Assembly (NCBI GenBank): GCA_002104905.1
Contig: MCFE01000354.1
Span: 24,091-88,090, forward strand
Length of the DNA stretch: 64,000 nucleotides
Direction of reading: 5' to 3'
DNA from: Basidiobolus meristosporus CBS 931.73
Taxonomy: Eukaryota; Basidiobolomycota; Basidiobolomycetes; Basidiobolales; Basidiobolaceae
Position numbers and translations under genes: made by a program. Below the pieces are notes generated by a model. It ran no database searches. It was not told the origin of the DNA and was given only the letters and a program-made list of their open reading frames with translations. Of the stretch, positions 44,194 through 54,458 are shown piece after piece (the first letter of the stretch is position 1; the number at the start of each line of letters is the position of its first letter).

Positions 44194-44540
44194 TGTTGTA
44201 AGAGTCTTGGAGATGTTGGAAGTGATTAGGAGAACAAGTAGATTATGTGGTTTTCACTTAATGATTTATTGAATGTAAAAGTAGTATTTATACTTTTACC
44301 TGATCTTGGCATTACAAACACGTAGAATAGGTTAAGAAGGGTCCCAAGAACATGTGTGCAAAGTTTGGGGCTGTTTGGACAACTTTGAGAATTTTCATGT
44401 TCTGGTACTGGTATTTTGGTGAGAATATTCTAAGTAAATCCCAACAAGGAATTTGGTCAGTATTCTCTAGGATTTGAAGGTAATGATCTAAGTGACTAAG
44501 TTAGGTGAATATTTAGGTGGAAATACAAATTTTTACAACA
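44194..44540 (-). mobile_element. Copia 3' LTR, minus orientation (TG...CA, 347 bp)
   Basis: Begins TGTTGTAAGAGTC and ends TTTTTACAACA, the reverse complement of the plus LTR at 60192-60540. It directly precedes the RNase H end of a minus-strand copia fragment and sits inside the older LTR. Confidence 0.85.
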
Positions 44541-45043
44541 CTCCCACTCAGCTAAATGTTCATACTGACTAGTCCTAATTTTGACCTAAGATATTCAAAC
44601 TTGTCTCTAGCTAATGGTTTGGTAAATATGTCTGCAATCATTTCATCTGTAGGACAGTAAACTAAGCTAACTAAGTTATTCTCTATAGCTTCACATATGA
44701 AATGATGTCTAATATCTATGTACTTGGTTCTAGCATGAAAAGTTGGATTTCTACCTAACTGTATAGATCCTTGATTATCTTGAAATAAAATAATAGGTGT
44801 TTTTTGACATAGTCCTAAATCTGAAAACAGCTTTCTTAACCACATTGCTTCTTTTGTAGCTTCACAGGCTGCCATATACTCTGCCTCTGTGGTGGAAAGT
44901 GCTACGGTTGGTTGCTTTCTTGAATTCCATGAAATTGCTCCTTTACAGTAAAGAAAGGTATATCCTGTGGTGGATCATCTGTCTTCCAAATTTTGTCCCC
45001 AATCAGCATCAGAGTATCCCACAAGGTCCTGTTCTGAATCCTT
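44541..45043 (-). pseudogene. Copia pol fragment (RNase H end), minus
   Basis: The frame 44875-44552 and its upstream continuation encode the copia RNase H C-terminus (AACEATKEAMWLRKLF, then QDNQGSIQLGRNP, then KYIDIRHHFICEAI). It corresponds to the end of the copia at 48266 onward. Similarity stops near 45043, where unrelated GC-rich sequence begins. It has no RT or integrase, so it is a 5'-truncated fragment. Confidence 0.8.
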
Positions 45044-45296
45044 GAGTTTGATGTGATACTGCAAGTTGACGCGACTTGGTCCGCTCCAATGGACTTGTGT
45101 CTAAATGAGCAGTTTGGCAAGTTCTCGTAGTTTTGCTCTGAAGCGCACACGTTGACCCGACGCGCGTTGACTCAATGCGGGGCGTTCTGGTAAAGGGTGT
45201 TGGCGTACTCTGGACTGACGTGCGCCGGCGTGCTGTGGTTGCAAGAGATGGTAGGGAATCCAGCAAGGCGTGCTGGCGTGATCTGGATGATGTTGC
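45044..45296. other. GC-rich island inside the transposon region
   Basis: About 250 bp with many CG dinucleotides (GACGCG, ACGCGCG, GTGCGCC) between AT-rich mobile sequences. No domain is recognisable in the three overlapping short frames. Confidence 0.5.
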
Positions 45297-45923
45297 TCAT
45301 GGTCTGTATTCTTCCTCCTGAAGCTCACCATCTGATTCCTCAAGGTATTCACTTACCCTCTGTCTGATACTTTGGAGCTGTTGCCTGGATGAGTCCTGTG
45401 TATATTGCTCTTGGAAGCCACTCAGCTCTACTAATATATCACATAGTACATTAGTCATTTGAGGCAAAAACTCATTCAAAATCTCTTTGGTTCCCAAAGT
45501 TGAGGCACAAACGGACGCATCCGGCCCGTACTGTGCAAATTGCGCGTGAAATTGTTCCCGCGCGGCTTCTTTGTCAAATCCTCTCACTCTCAGCTCATTC
45601 TTGATTTCAATACTTGTCTTGTTACATATCTTTTTACATACATCGGCTGGCATCTTGATGTAGAACTCATGCCACAGCTTTCTACTCAAATTCTTCCATC
45701 TTTGTTGACTCTCTGAGGTATCTAGTTCTGCTAGATTAATCAGTAGTGCCCAAATATCTGTATGAAGGCTCATCATAGACACTTGGGCCATACTAAAATC
45801 ATTTGGCAAGAACTCAAATGGATCCATCATCAACTTTTTTGGTCCAGACTGTGCTTGTGAGCTGGGGGATGGGTTTTGTCTGGGTTGTACTAAAGATGAG
45901 TTGAGGCTTGGTATGGGGACCAT
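45297..45923 (-). CDS. Hypothetical 208-residue protein in the transposon island
   Basis: Open frame of 208 residues starting MVPIPSLNSSLVQPRQ. The N-terminal 40 residues are Pro/Ser/Gln-rich and the rest is predicted helical (LWALLINLAELD-like, then WKNLSRKLWHEFYIKMP, then FLPQMTNVLCDILVELSGF). A highly acidic C-terminus (EYLEESDGELQEEEYRP) ends it. I do not recognise the family. It lies between a copia fragment and the Harbinger fold-back, outside the Harbinger TIRs, so it may be a transposon accessory ORF or a captured host gene. Whether it is expressed cannot be judged. Confidence 0.4.
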   Translation of the reverse strand: MVPIPSLNSSLVQPRQNPSPSSQAQSGPKKLMMDPFEFLPNDFSMAQVSMMSLHTDIWALLINLAELDTSESQQRWKNLSRKLWHEFYIKMPADVCKKICNKTSIEIKNELRVRGFDKEAAREQFHAQFAQYGPDASVCASTLGTKEILNEFLPQMTNVLCDILVELSGFQEQYTQDSSRQQLQSIRQRVSEYLEESDGELQEEEYRP

Positions 45924-46025
45924 AGCAACGGATTTGGATACTTATACAGCAGTATATTGGCATCAACCTGGTCTTATATGAAATATATATGAAAACTAAT
46001 GTGATTGTTGAATTTTCCATATATT

Positions 46026-46757
46026 AGACTTGTTCTGTTGGATAGTGCCACATTGAGCCATGAGTGCCAAATGATGCCATAGTGTGCCAGAGAGGTCAAG
46101 TGAACCTACACTTGGCCACAGAGTGTGAAACATAGCTCTGCATCTTCATGTAAAGCAGCCCCTGTGTTTCACCCATTGCGCAGGAGAAAATCCATTTTTT
46201 GACCTTTTTTTTGGATCAATGTTGTGCAGGATATGTTAGAGCACAAGCAGATTGAAGATATGCATCTGGTACTCAATACCCATGGCACTCTGAATCTAGC
46301 TCCTGTAGCTTGTATCATGTCACAAAAATGAATGGCACAATCTTGGTCCACTGGTACTAACTGGCACTATAAGTGCTTTGTATAGATCTTACTTTAGGGC
46401 TAATATTTAAATATAGTGCCAGATAGTACCAGTGGACCAAGATTGTGCCATTCATTTTTGTGACATGATACAAGCTACAGGAGCTAGATTCAGAGTGCCA
46501 TGGGTATTGAGTACCAGATGCATATCTTCAATCTGCTTGTGCTCTAACATATCCTGCACAACATTGATCCAAAAAAAAGGTCAAAAAATGGATTTTCTCC
46601 AACACAATGGGTGAAACACAGGGGCTGCCTTGCATGAAGATGTGGAGCTATGTTTCACACCCTGTGGCCAGGTAGAGGCTCAATTGGCCTCTCTGGCACA
46701 CTATGGCATCATTTGGCACTCATGGCTCAATGTGGCACTATCCAACGGAACAAGTCT
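46026..46757. repeat. Fold-back element with 345-bp inverted arms
   Basis: Arms 46026-46370 and 46413-46757 are about 93% identical and collinear without indels around a 42-bp loop; the coordinates are symmetric (both pair sums are 92783). Ends are AGACTTGTTC(T/C)GTTGGATAGTGCCA, with ATT on both outer sides (46023-46025 and 46758-46760). The left end is shared with the Harbinger element. Confidence 0.9.
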
Positions 46758-47017
46758 ATTATGCATGATGCATCTTGGATCACGTTGACACGGATCAGAT
46801 CACATCAATTGCAGATTTCCTATTTGATTATAGACCTATGATTAAAGCATCAATAAAAGTACCAAGGCATTGTTTGCGGATGATTTTTGCAACATAATGA
46901 TGGGATACATGGCAATTGATGGAGATTTAATCATAATGTATTAAAAATCAGATAAATAAGGCGGATCATGCCAAATCAATTCAAACCGCCTTAATACAAT
47001 CATCCACCAATTTTAAT

Positions 47018-47902
47018 ATGACTTACTCATCTGAATGGTCTTTTCTCATCAATCCCATCACTACCACTGGATTTCCTTTTGACACACTAGAGGAGATCTA
47101 TTCCAAGTACTGTGGACCATCAACACCAATCTACTCAAGGAGATCCCTTGTCAAGCATCTCTGCTATTACAAGAACTATTGCCCTACAAGGTTTCATCCC
47201 ACCATCCATAGCAACAAAAGTCCTAGAAGCTTTCATTCCCAGCTGACAGCAATGGAGAACCATCTTGCAGAGGGTATGAATGACTTAGAGCAAGCTTGGA
47301 ATACTAGGTTTAGAAGCTCCAATAGACTTCCATATCCCAGAGTGTTCAGCAACAGGTTCCATATCAGGAGTATTTTGGATACCTTCCCAGTGAGGATTAA
47401 CAGACCTTCTAGAGGGCAGAGGCACTTTTATTCTGGCAAGTACAAGGCACACTGTGTGAAGTTTCAAGCACTGTCTGACATTGAGGGTAACATCATCTGG
47501 TTTAGTGGGCCATTTGCTGGAAGTAGGCATGACAAAGCACTCTGGGTAGAGAATCATCCTGAATTCAGTAGAGGGGAGAAATGTATGGCAGACTTAGCTT
47601 ATATAGGAGAGGATTGTCAGAGATTAGGATGTATTACAGCTTATAGGAAGCCAAGGAATGGTGTGCTTAGCAGGAAGCAGAAGCTCTACAATGAGATACT
47701 TAATCATTTCAGAGTAAGGGTAGAGCACACATTTGGATATCTGAAGAGATTCAGCATATTGGCAGGTAAATACAGAGGAAAGTCATATATAGGAGAAAAC
47801 AGCAGAATAGGTAAAATAGTTAAGATACTTATTAATGCACAGTATGTTCATACAAGAAGACATCCACTGAGAGAAATGTGTCTGGAGCATTATCAAGAGT
47901 AA
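47018..47902 (+). CDS. Harbinger transposase (DDE_Tnp_4 type)
   Basis: 294 residues. The C-terminal two thirds match the Harbinger nuclease: Asp121 in ILDTFPVRI, the FYSGKYKAHCVKFQ segment, SGPFAGSRHDK (168-173), Asp192 in MADLAYIG, and Glu236 in RVEHTFGYLKRF. These three acidic residues give a complete DDE triad by position. The family is usually 350-450 residues, so the N-terminus is short, though a plausible helix-turn-helix-like segment (SRRSLVKHLCYYKNYCPTRFHP) precedes the core. No stop or frameshift interrupts it; it may be active or recently active. It would cut and reinsert elements with the AGACTTGTTC ends, including the MITE at 59188. Confidence 0.85.
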   Translation: MTYSSEWSFLINPITTTGFPFDTLEEIYSKYCGPSTPIYSRRSLVKHLCYYKNYCPTRFHPTIHSNKSPRSFHSQLTAMENHLAEGMNDLEQAWNTRFRSSNRLPYPRVFSNRFHIRSILDTFPVRINRPSRGQRHFYSGKYKAHCVKFQALSDIEGNIIWFSGPFAGSRHDKALWVENHPEFSRGEKCMADLAYIGEDCQRLGCITAYRKPRNGVLSRKQKLYNEILNHFRVRVEHTFGYLKRFSILAGKYRGKSYIGENSRIGKIVKILINAQYVHTRRHPLREMCLEHYQE

Positions 47903-48085
47903 ATAAAGCAAGGAAAGCACTATTCTGAGCAACATAAGTAAGATTGAGTAAAATTACCAGTAACTGTATCATACCACAGGCATCATGGTAGAAATTATAG
48001 TGCCAGATAGTGCCGTAGAGTGCCAGATCAATCCGGCACCATAAACAGGCTGGCACTATGTGGCACTATCCAACAGAACAAGTCT

Positions 48086-48154
48086 ATTAAGTGAAAACCA
48101 CATAATCTACTTGTTCTCCCAATCACTTCCAATATCTCCAAGACTCTTACAACA
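48086..48154 (+). repeat. Copia LTR end in plus orientation, inverted relative to its neighbour
   Basis: ATTAAGTGAAAACCACAT...CTCTTACAACA matches the right end of the plus LTR (as at 60471-60540). The next 111 bp (48155-48265) continue in minus orientation. It is therefore an inverted piece lying directly against the Harbinger right end. Confidence 0.7.
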
Positions 48155-48265
48155 CTAAGTAAATCCCAACAAGGAATTAGGTCAGTATTCTCTAGGATTT
48201 GAAGGTAATGATCTAAGTGACTAAGTTAGGTGAATATTCAGGTGGAATTACCAATTTTTACAACA
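48155..48265 (-). repeat. Partial copia LTR, minus orientation
   Basis: CTAAGTAAATCCCAACAAGG...TTTTTACAACA equals positions 44430-44540 of the intact minus LTR. It is the 3' LTR remnant of the minus copia to its right. Confidence 0.8.
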
Positions 48266-51238
48266 CTCCCACTCAGCTAAATGTTCATACCAACTAGGCC
48301 TAACTTTGACCTAAGATATTCAAACTTGTCTCTAGCTAATGGTTTGGTAAATATGTCAGCAATCATTTCATCTATAGGAGAGTAAACTAAGCAAACTAAG
48401 TTACTCTCTATAGCTTCACATATGAAATGATGTCTAATATCTATGTGCTTGGTTCTAGCATGAGAAGTTGGATTTCTACCTAATTGTATACATCCCTGAT
48501 TATCTTGAAATAAAATAATAGGCGTTTTTTTGACATAGGCCTAAATCTGTAAAAAGCTTTCTTAACCACATTGCTTCTTTTGTAGCTTCACAGGCTGCCA
48601 TATACTCTGCCACTGTGGTAGAAAGTGCTACGGTTGGTTGCTTTCTTGAATTCCATGAAATTGCTCCTTTACAGTAAAGAATGGTGTATCCTGTGGTGGA
48701 TCTTCTGTCTTCTAAATTTTGTCCCCAATCAGCATCAGAGTATCCCATAAAATGCTGTTCTGAATCCTTATAAGTGTATCTTAAGCAGATATCAGCAGTT
48801 CCTTTTAGGTATCTAAAAATCCACTTAACTGCTGCAATATGATCAGATCCATAGTTCTGATTATGTTGGCTGACAACTCCCGCTAAATATGAGATATCTG
48901 GACATGTTTCAAGCATGATATACATCAGACTGCCAACCATAGGTTGATAAGGAAAGTCAGGGCTTTCAGATGGCACCAAGCTCTCTTGATTTGGTTAAGT
49001 TTTGACCAAGTTAAGGTTTGTCTCCATTGGGGTAGCTGCTGGTTTGCAGTCTTCCATTTGGTACTTCTTTAGTATATCTTGAATATACTTGGATTGGCTT
49101 AGGGTAATAGTCTGGGTACCTCTGTCTATGGAGAACCTAATCCCCAAGTAGTAATTGAGTTCTCCTAGATTGGACATCTTGAACTCCTTAATTAGGCTGG
49201 ATTTAGTCTCTTCCAATGTTTCTCGGTTATTGGTGGCTATAATAATATCATCCACATATAGAGCTAATAGAGCTGAATTTGCTCTATCTGACTTATAGTA
49301 TATACTATAGTCAGCATTACACCTTTTGAAACTCAGAGATTCCAAATAAGAATCAATCTTGCAATTCCAGGCTCTCAGTGATTGTTTGAGTCCTTATAGA
49401 GATTTTATAAGCTGGCAGACCAAATGGGGGTTATCTTAGTCAGCAAACACATCATGCTGGTCCATATACACATCCTCATCAAGTTCACCTTTCATAAGTG
49501 CAGTTTATACATTCATTTGAAGAATAAAAAACTTATATTTGGCTGCAATAGCTAATATTAATCTGATGGAGTCAAACTTGGCTACCAGTGCAAAGGTCTC
49601 AGTATAGTCAAGTCCTTTTGCTTGAGAGCATCCTTTGGCTGCAAGTCTTGCTTTGTATCTTTCAGCTGTACCATCAGCCTTGTATTTTGTCTTGAAGACC
49701 CATCTGCATCCAATTGATTTTTGGTGGATTGGTAAATTGACTAAGTCCCAAGTTTGATTTTCCATCAGGGCCTGATATTACTCAGTCATTGCCAATCTCC
49801 AAAACTTTGTCTGAGGGCTATTTAGGGCCTCTTTTACAGTCTGGGGTTCATCAATATGGACTGAATAGGCATAGGATATGTTTGCACCCTCATTGATATA
49901 GTAATGTGGGCTATTTCTTGTCCAATTGGATCTCCGCACATTTGATACTGGAATGATCACTTCTGGGATGTTCCTTGGCACTTATGCTGGCTGAACAATG
50001 GCTGTAGAGTCCTCTGGAGTTAAAAAATTCTCATTGTTTTGCTCTGATTCAATCCTGACAATTGGTGGACTTGGGATCAGATTTTTGTCAACATCTAATG
50101 TCATTTTTGTGAAAATTTTATACTTTCATCAAACAACACATTACTGGACTTGAATGGCTTCTTTGCTATGGTATTATAGAGTCTGTATGCTTAACTCTCA
50201 TTGCAGTAACCCAAAAATATGCATTTTACACTTTTCGGCTCAAATATTGACTGATTTCCAGGCAGTTTCTTGGCATATGCTGTACACCCAAATATTCTTA
50301 GATGTTCTGCACTTGGTCTGTATCCATACCATGATTCAAATGGAGTAGAATCACAAGGTATTCTATTATAACTCCTATTTTTAAGATATACAGAAGTGGC
50401 AACTGATTCCGCCCAAAAATCATAGGATAATTTTTGATCATAGATCATAGATCTTGCCATAACAATTATTGATCTGTTAGCACACTCTGCTACTCCATTT
50501 TGCTGTGGAGAGTATGGTACAGTAGTCTCTTGCTTTATCCCATGAATTTTGCAGAAGTGGATGAAGAGTTTTGAAGTATATTCTCCACCATTGCAGAGCA
50601 TATTTTCTTGATTTTTTCACCAGTTTCTCTCTCCACCATGGCTTTAAACTCCCTGAGCTTAGACAGAGCCTCTTCCTTTCTCTCCATGAAGTAGACCAAT
50701 GTGTATCTTGTATAATCATCAATAAAAGTGATCAAATACTTCATCTCACCTAAGGATAAATTTTGCATAGGTCCACACAGATCTGAGTGAATTAGATCTA
50801 ATTTCTTCTTAGTTTTGATTAACCCAGAGCTCTTGAACAATTGTCTGGCTTGTTTTCCATATATGCAGGCTTCACAGTGCTCCAAATTAGCAGGGGGTTC
50901 AATTTTTACTCCAGAAATTAGCTGATCTTTGATCATTTTGCGCAAATAATCAAAATTGATGTGCCCAAATCTCCTGTGCCAAAGCATTGGCTTTTCTTCA
51001 TTTAAGCTACATATATTGGCTTCCAGATATGAAGGAATATTAGTCAACTTGTGTAGATTCTGATCTCTGATGCCAGAAGCAATATGGGCACCATTTTGAT
51101 CAGTGATCTTGCATCTAGAATTGTCAAAGCTGAAACTGAGTCCTTCTGCAGTGGCCTTACTTACAGATAGTAGGTTCTTGGCTATTTCTAGTACATATAG
51201 TACCTCTTTAAAGGTCAGTGCATGGCTTCCTTCACTGC
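48266..51238 (-). pseudogene. Copia pol (integrase-RT-RNase H), minus, truncated and broken
   Basis: Read on the minus strand from 51238: integrase (GAG-pre-integrase HRRFGHINFDYL and EACIYGKQARQ; then DLIHSDLCGPMQ and FIDDYTRYTL), the PQQNGVAECANRS segment, RT (TWDLVNLPIHQKSIGCRW, then YKADGTAERYKARLAAKG), the YVDDIIIATNN active site, and RNase H (ATKEAMWLRKLF). Multiple stops and frame changes separate the pieces (49981/49765/49345/48979). Gag and protease are missing; the right edge ends inside the protease-integrase linker at 51238, where a Harbinger scrap follows. Confidence 0.85.
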
Positions 51239-51297
51239 AAAACATCCCTGTGTTTCACCTGTGGAATTGAAGAAAATCCATTTTTTGACCTATAACC
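51239..51297. mobile_element. Scrap of the Harbinger fold-back arm
   Basis: CCCTGTGTTTCACC followed by GAAAATCCATTTTTTGACC matches the interior of the fold-back arm (46157-46203 and its mirror). It joins a minus copia on the left to a plus copia on the right. Confidence 0.6.
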
Positions 51298-53569
51298 AGC
51301 AAAAGAGCTGTAGGTCAACCAAAACTAAGAAAAATTAGATTTAACTCACTCAGATCTGTGTATACCTATGCAAAATTATTGTTAGGCAGAATGAAGTATT
51401 TGAACATGTTTACAGACATTATGCAAGGAGCATATGGGTCCACTTAAAGGTACAAAAGGAACAAGCTCTGTCCAAGTTCAGCGGGGGGGGGGGTGAAGCC
51501 ATGGCAGAGAGAGAAACCAGTGAGAAAAAACAAGAAAATATGCTTCAACAATGGTAGAAGCGTTATAAAAGCTTGTAATTGCACCTATGATCTCAAGTCC
51601 AGCAATAGTCAGGATTAAATCAGAGCAAAACAACAAAAGCTTTTTCACTCAAGAGGACTCCAAAAGCATGGTTCAGCCTGAACCAGTGCTCAGGAATAAC
51701 CCAGAAGTGATCATTCCAGTATCAAACTCCAGGAGATCTCACTGGACAAGAAATAGCCTAAAGTACTATATCAATGCATGTACAAACTGGCCTATGCCTA
51801 TTCAGTACATATTGATTATCCCCAGACTGTCAAAGAGGCCCTTAATAGCCCTCAGACAAAGCTTTGGAGATCTGTAATGACTGAGAAATATCAGACCCTG
51901 ATGGAAATTCAAACATGGGACTTAGTCAAATTACCAATCAATCAAAAATCAATTGGATGCAGATGAGTATTCAAGATGGAAATATAAGGCTGAAGGTAGA
52001 GTTGAAAGATACAAAGCAAGACTTGTGGCCAAAGGAGACTCACAAACAGAAAGATTTGACTATACTGTAATCTCTGCACCAGTAGCCAAGTTTAATTCCT
52101 TCAGATTGATATTAGCTATTGCAGCCAAATATACACTTTTTTATACCTCAAATGGATGCAAAAACTGCATTTTTGAATGGAGGGCTTGATGAGTACCTGA
52201 ATATAGACTGGCCTGATGGGCTTGTTGACCAGGATAGTCCCCATTTGGTGTGCAGCTTAAACAGTCTCTATATTGTCTCAGACAATCACCAAGAGCCTGG
52301 AGTTACAAGATAGTTTTTTATTTGGAATCTTTGAGTTTCAAAAGGAGTAATGCTGACTATAGTATATACTATAAGCTGGATAGAGCTAAAGCAGTTCTAT
52401 TAGCTCTATATGTGGATGATCTTATCATAGCCACCAATAACCTTGAAACATTGGAAGAGACTAAATTCAGTCTATTTCAAGAGTTCAAGTTGTCCAATCT
52501 AGGAGAACTCTGTTACTACTTGGGGAAAAGGTTCTCCATAGACAGAAGTACCCAGACTATCACCCTAAGTCAATCCAAGTATATTCAAGATATACTAAAG
52601 AAGTACCAAATAGAAGTCTATAAACTGGCAGCTGCCTCAATGTTGACAAACACTAACTTGAGTCAAAACTCAACCAAATCAAGAGGGCTTGGTGCCATCT
52701 GAAGGCCCTGACTTCCCTTATCTTTCTATGCTCTGCCGGCTGATGCATATCAAGCTTGGTACATGTTCATGTATCTCATATTCAGTTGGAGTTGTCAGCC
52801 AGCATGAATCAGAACTCTAGATCTGATCATATTGCAGCAGTCAGGCATATTTTTAGGTACCTAAAAGGTGTCATGATCACATGACACCATGAGCACCCAT
52901 GCCAAGTTTCAGCTTCCTAGCTCAATTTCTAAGAGATTCCTTCTGGAACCTTCTACCACCTTCCAGAAAGTTCCTGACCATTCCAAACCATTGTTACACA
53001 ATGGAACATTCCATGGAAGCTTCCCATCATATTTTTCATAGTCCAGTACCATATATGGAAATACCAGGTCACGTAACCTAGTCACATGAATCAGGTGACC
53101 CAATCCATTTCCCCATCCTGACTCAGTGCCTTGCCTTCTATATTATTTTCCCCAGCACTGCTGCTGTGCCTCACCCCACAACCCTATTAGTATTAGCTAA
53201 TATCTCTTGGCATCAGTATAGCCAAAAGTATATATAGTCCTGATCCCCCCTTAAGTATTCCTCAGTCTGATAAACACAGGTCTTGAATAATGACTTAGGC
53301 CTATATCAAAGAATGCCATTCCTTTATTTTAAGGTGATCAAGGATGTATAAAATTAGGTAGAAATCCAACTGTTCATGCTAGAACTAAGCTTTTAGATAT
53401 TTAGACATGATTTCATGCATAAAGCTATGGAGAATAAGTTAGCAAGCTCAGTTTACTGTTCTTCAGATGAATTGATTGCAGATAAATCTATCAAACCAGC
53501 CAGAGAAAAGTTAGAATATCTTAGGTCAAAATTGGGACTAGTCAGTATGAACATTTAGCTGAGAGGGAG
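51298..53569 (+). pseudogene. Diverged copia pol fragment, plus, with internal deletion and insertion
   Basis: Starts in the integrase region (AAGAAAAATTAGATTTAACTC...), passes through a degenerate RT (51778-52189; SIGCR, YKAEGRVERYKARLVAKGD) and the YVDDLIIATNN block at about 52410, and resumes with the RNase H end (53291-53560). The order matches the copia at 48-51 kb and 60-64 kb, but it has many stops and indels and a deletion of about 330 bp between the RYLKG and LGLCQ-equivalent sites. It is an old, dead copy. A GGGGGGGGGG tract lies at 51482-51491. Confidence 0.8.
52869..53278 (+). mobile_element. Putative solo LTR of another element (TG...CA, about 410 bp)
   Basis: An unrelated block interrupts the copia fragment. 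It starts TGTCATGATCACATGACACC and ends CTGATAAACACA, has a TATATATAG box near 53231, and contains no coding sequence. No target-site duplication is visible because the flank was deleted, so the ends are approximate. Confidence 0.5.
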
Positions 53570-53919
53570 TGTTGTAAAAGTTTGTAATTCCATCTGAATA
53601 TTGACCTAAATTGGGCATGTAGATCATTTCCTTCAAATCCAAGAGAACACTGACCAGATTCCTTGTTAGAATTTACTTATAACATTTCCACCCTAATATC
53701 AGGTACTCAGAACATGAAAGTTTTCAAAGTTGTCCAAACAGCCCCAAAAGTTTGCACTCATGTTTTTGGGGCCTTCCTAAGCCTATTCTGTATGTTTTTT
53801 ATGCCAAGATCATGTCAAAGTATAAATACCACTTGGATATTCAATAAATCATTAAGTGAAAACCACATTATCTACTTGTGATGCCAATCATCTTCAATAT
53901 CTCCAAGACTCTTACAACA
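53570..53919 (+). mobile_element. Copia 3' LTR, plus orientation (350 bp)
   Basis: Starts TGTTGTAAAAG and ends CTCTTACAACA, matching the 60192-60540 LTR with many substitutions. It ends the old copia and abuts, on its right, the minus-strand ORF of a CMC-type element. Confidence 0.85.
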
Positions 53920-54149
53920 AACAAAGGTGGTGTCGATGTTGCAACAGCCACTTGCTGGTCTTCAACTGAAGTTATTACTTTTGCTACATTCTCATCTGCC
54001 TGTGCATTATAGTCAGCTTGTAGCTCTGCAAAGATTCTCAATTGCCTACTTGACAGAGAGCCTAAGGAGTCCACATTACTACCTTCAGTGGGCATACTGT
54101 CAACATGGCCTTTTTTGGTTGTAGCCCTGCTTGTTGCACTATATGCCAA
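53920..54149 (-). pseudogene. CMC-type element copy X, minus-strand ORF remnant
   Basis: On the minus strand this encodes SATSRATTKKGHVDSMP and SSRQLRIFAELQADYNAQADENV, matching the first 80 residues of the 58142-58951 ORF. It is cut off by the copia LTR at 53919. It lies head-to-head with the plus ORF at 54459. Confidence 0.75.
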
Positions 54150-54458
54150 AGCAAGCTGTTATCCAACTGTTCTTCTGCTGCTGTTGGTGGTGGGATTTGG
54201 TTGGGAACAAGACAACTTTGCTTTATTTTTTAGCAGCATGCAAATGGAATTGAGTCAAACTAAAGGGGAAATGGTGTAACATATACATGTGTGTGATGCC
54301 ATCACTATGTTTACAATGCTTAATATGGCAGGTCATCATTGAATCTTACATTCATATAGGCTCAGTGTCCAAATACAAGGACTGTCATAGGCTTACATGA
54401 GTGTTGACAAAAAAGTGATATAAAGTGTTACATTATTGAGTGTCAAACTGTTTGACCC

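Larger units (their letters stand above)
46026..48085 (+). mobile_element. PIF/Harbinger DNA transposon carrying a fold-back left end
   Basis: Left TIR at 46026 and right TIR ending at 48085 share about 25 bp (AGACTTGTTCTGTTGGATAGTGCCA) and are flanked by ATT on both sides (46023-46025, 48086-48088), a three-base duplication as expected for Harbinger. It encodes one DDE transposase; the second Myb/SANT-like ORF of typical Harbinger elements is not seen inside. A second right-type end lies at 46757, so a 732-bp fold-back forms the left third. Confidence 0.75.

Noticed and set aside
46169-46614. Two identical 60-codon ORFs on opposite strands
   Set aside because: They are the two arms of the fold-back element, not genes.
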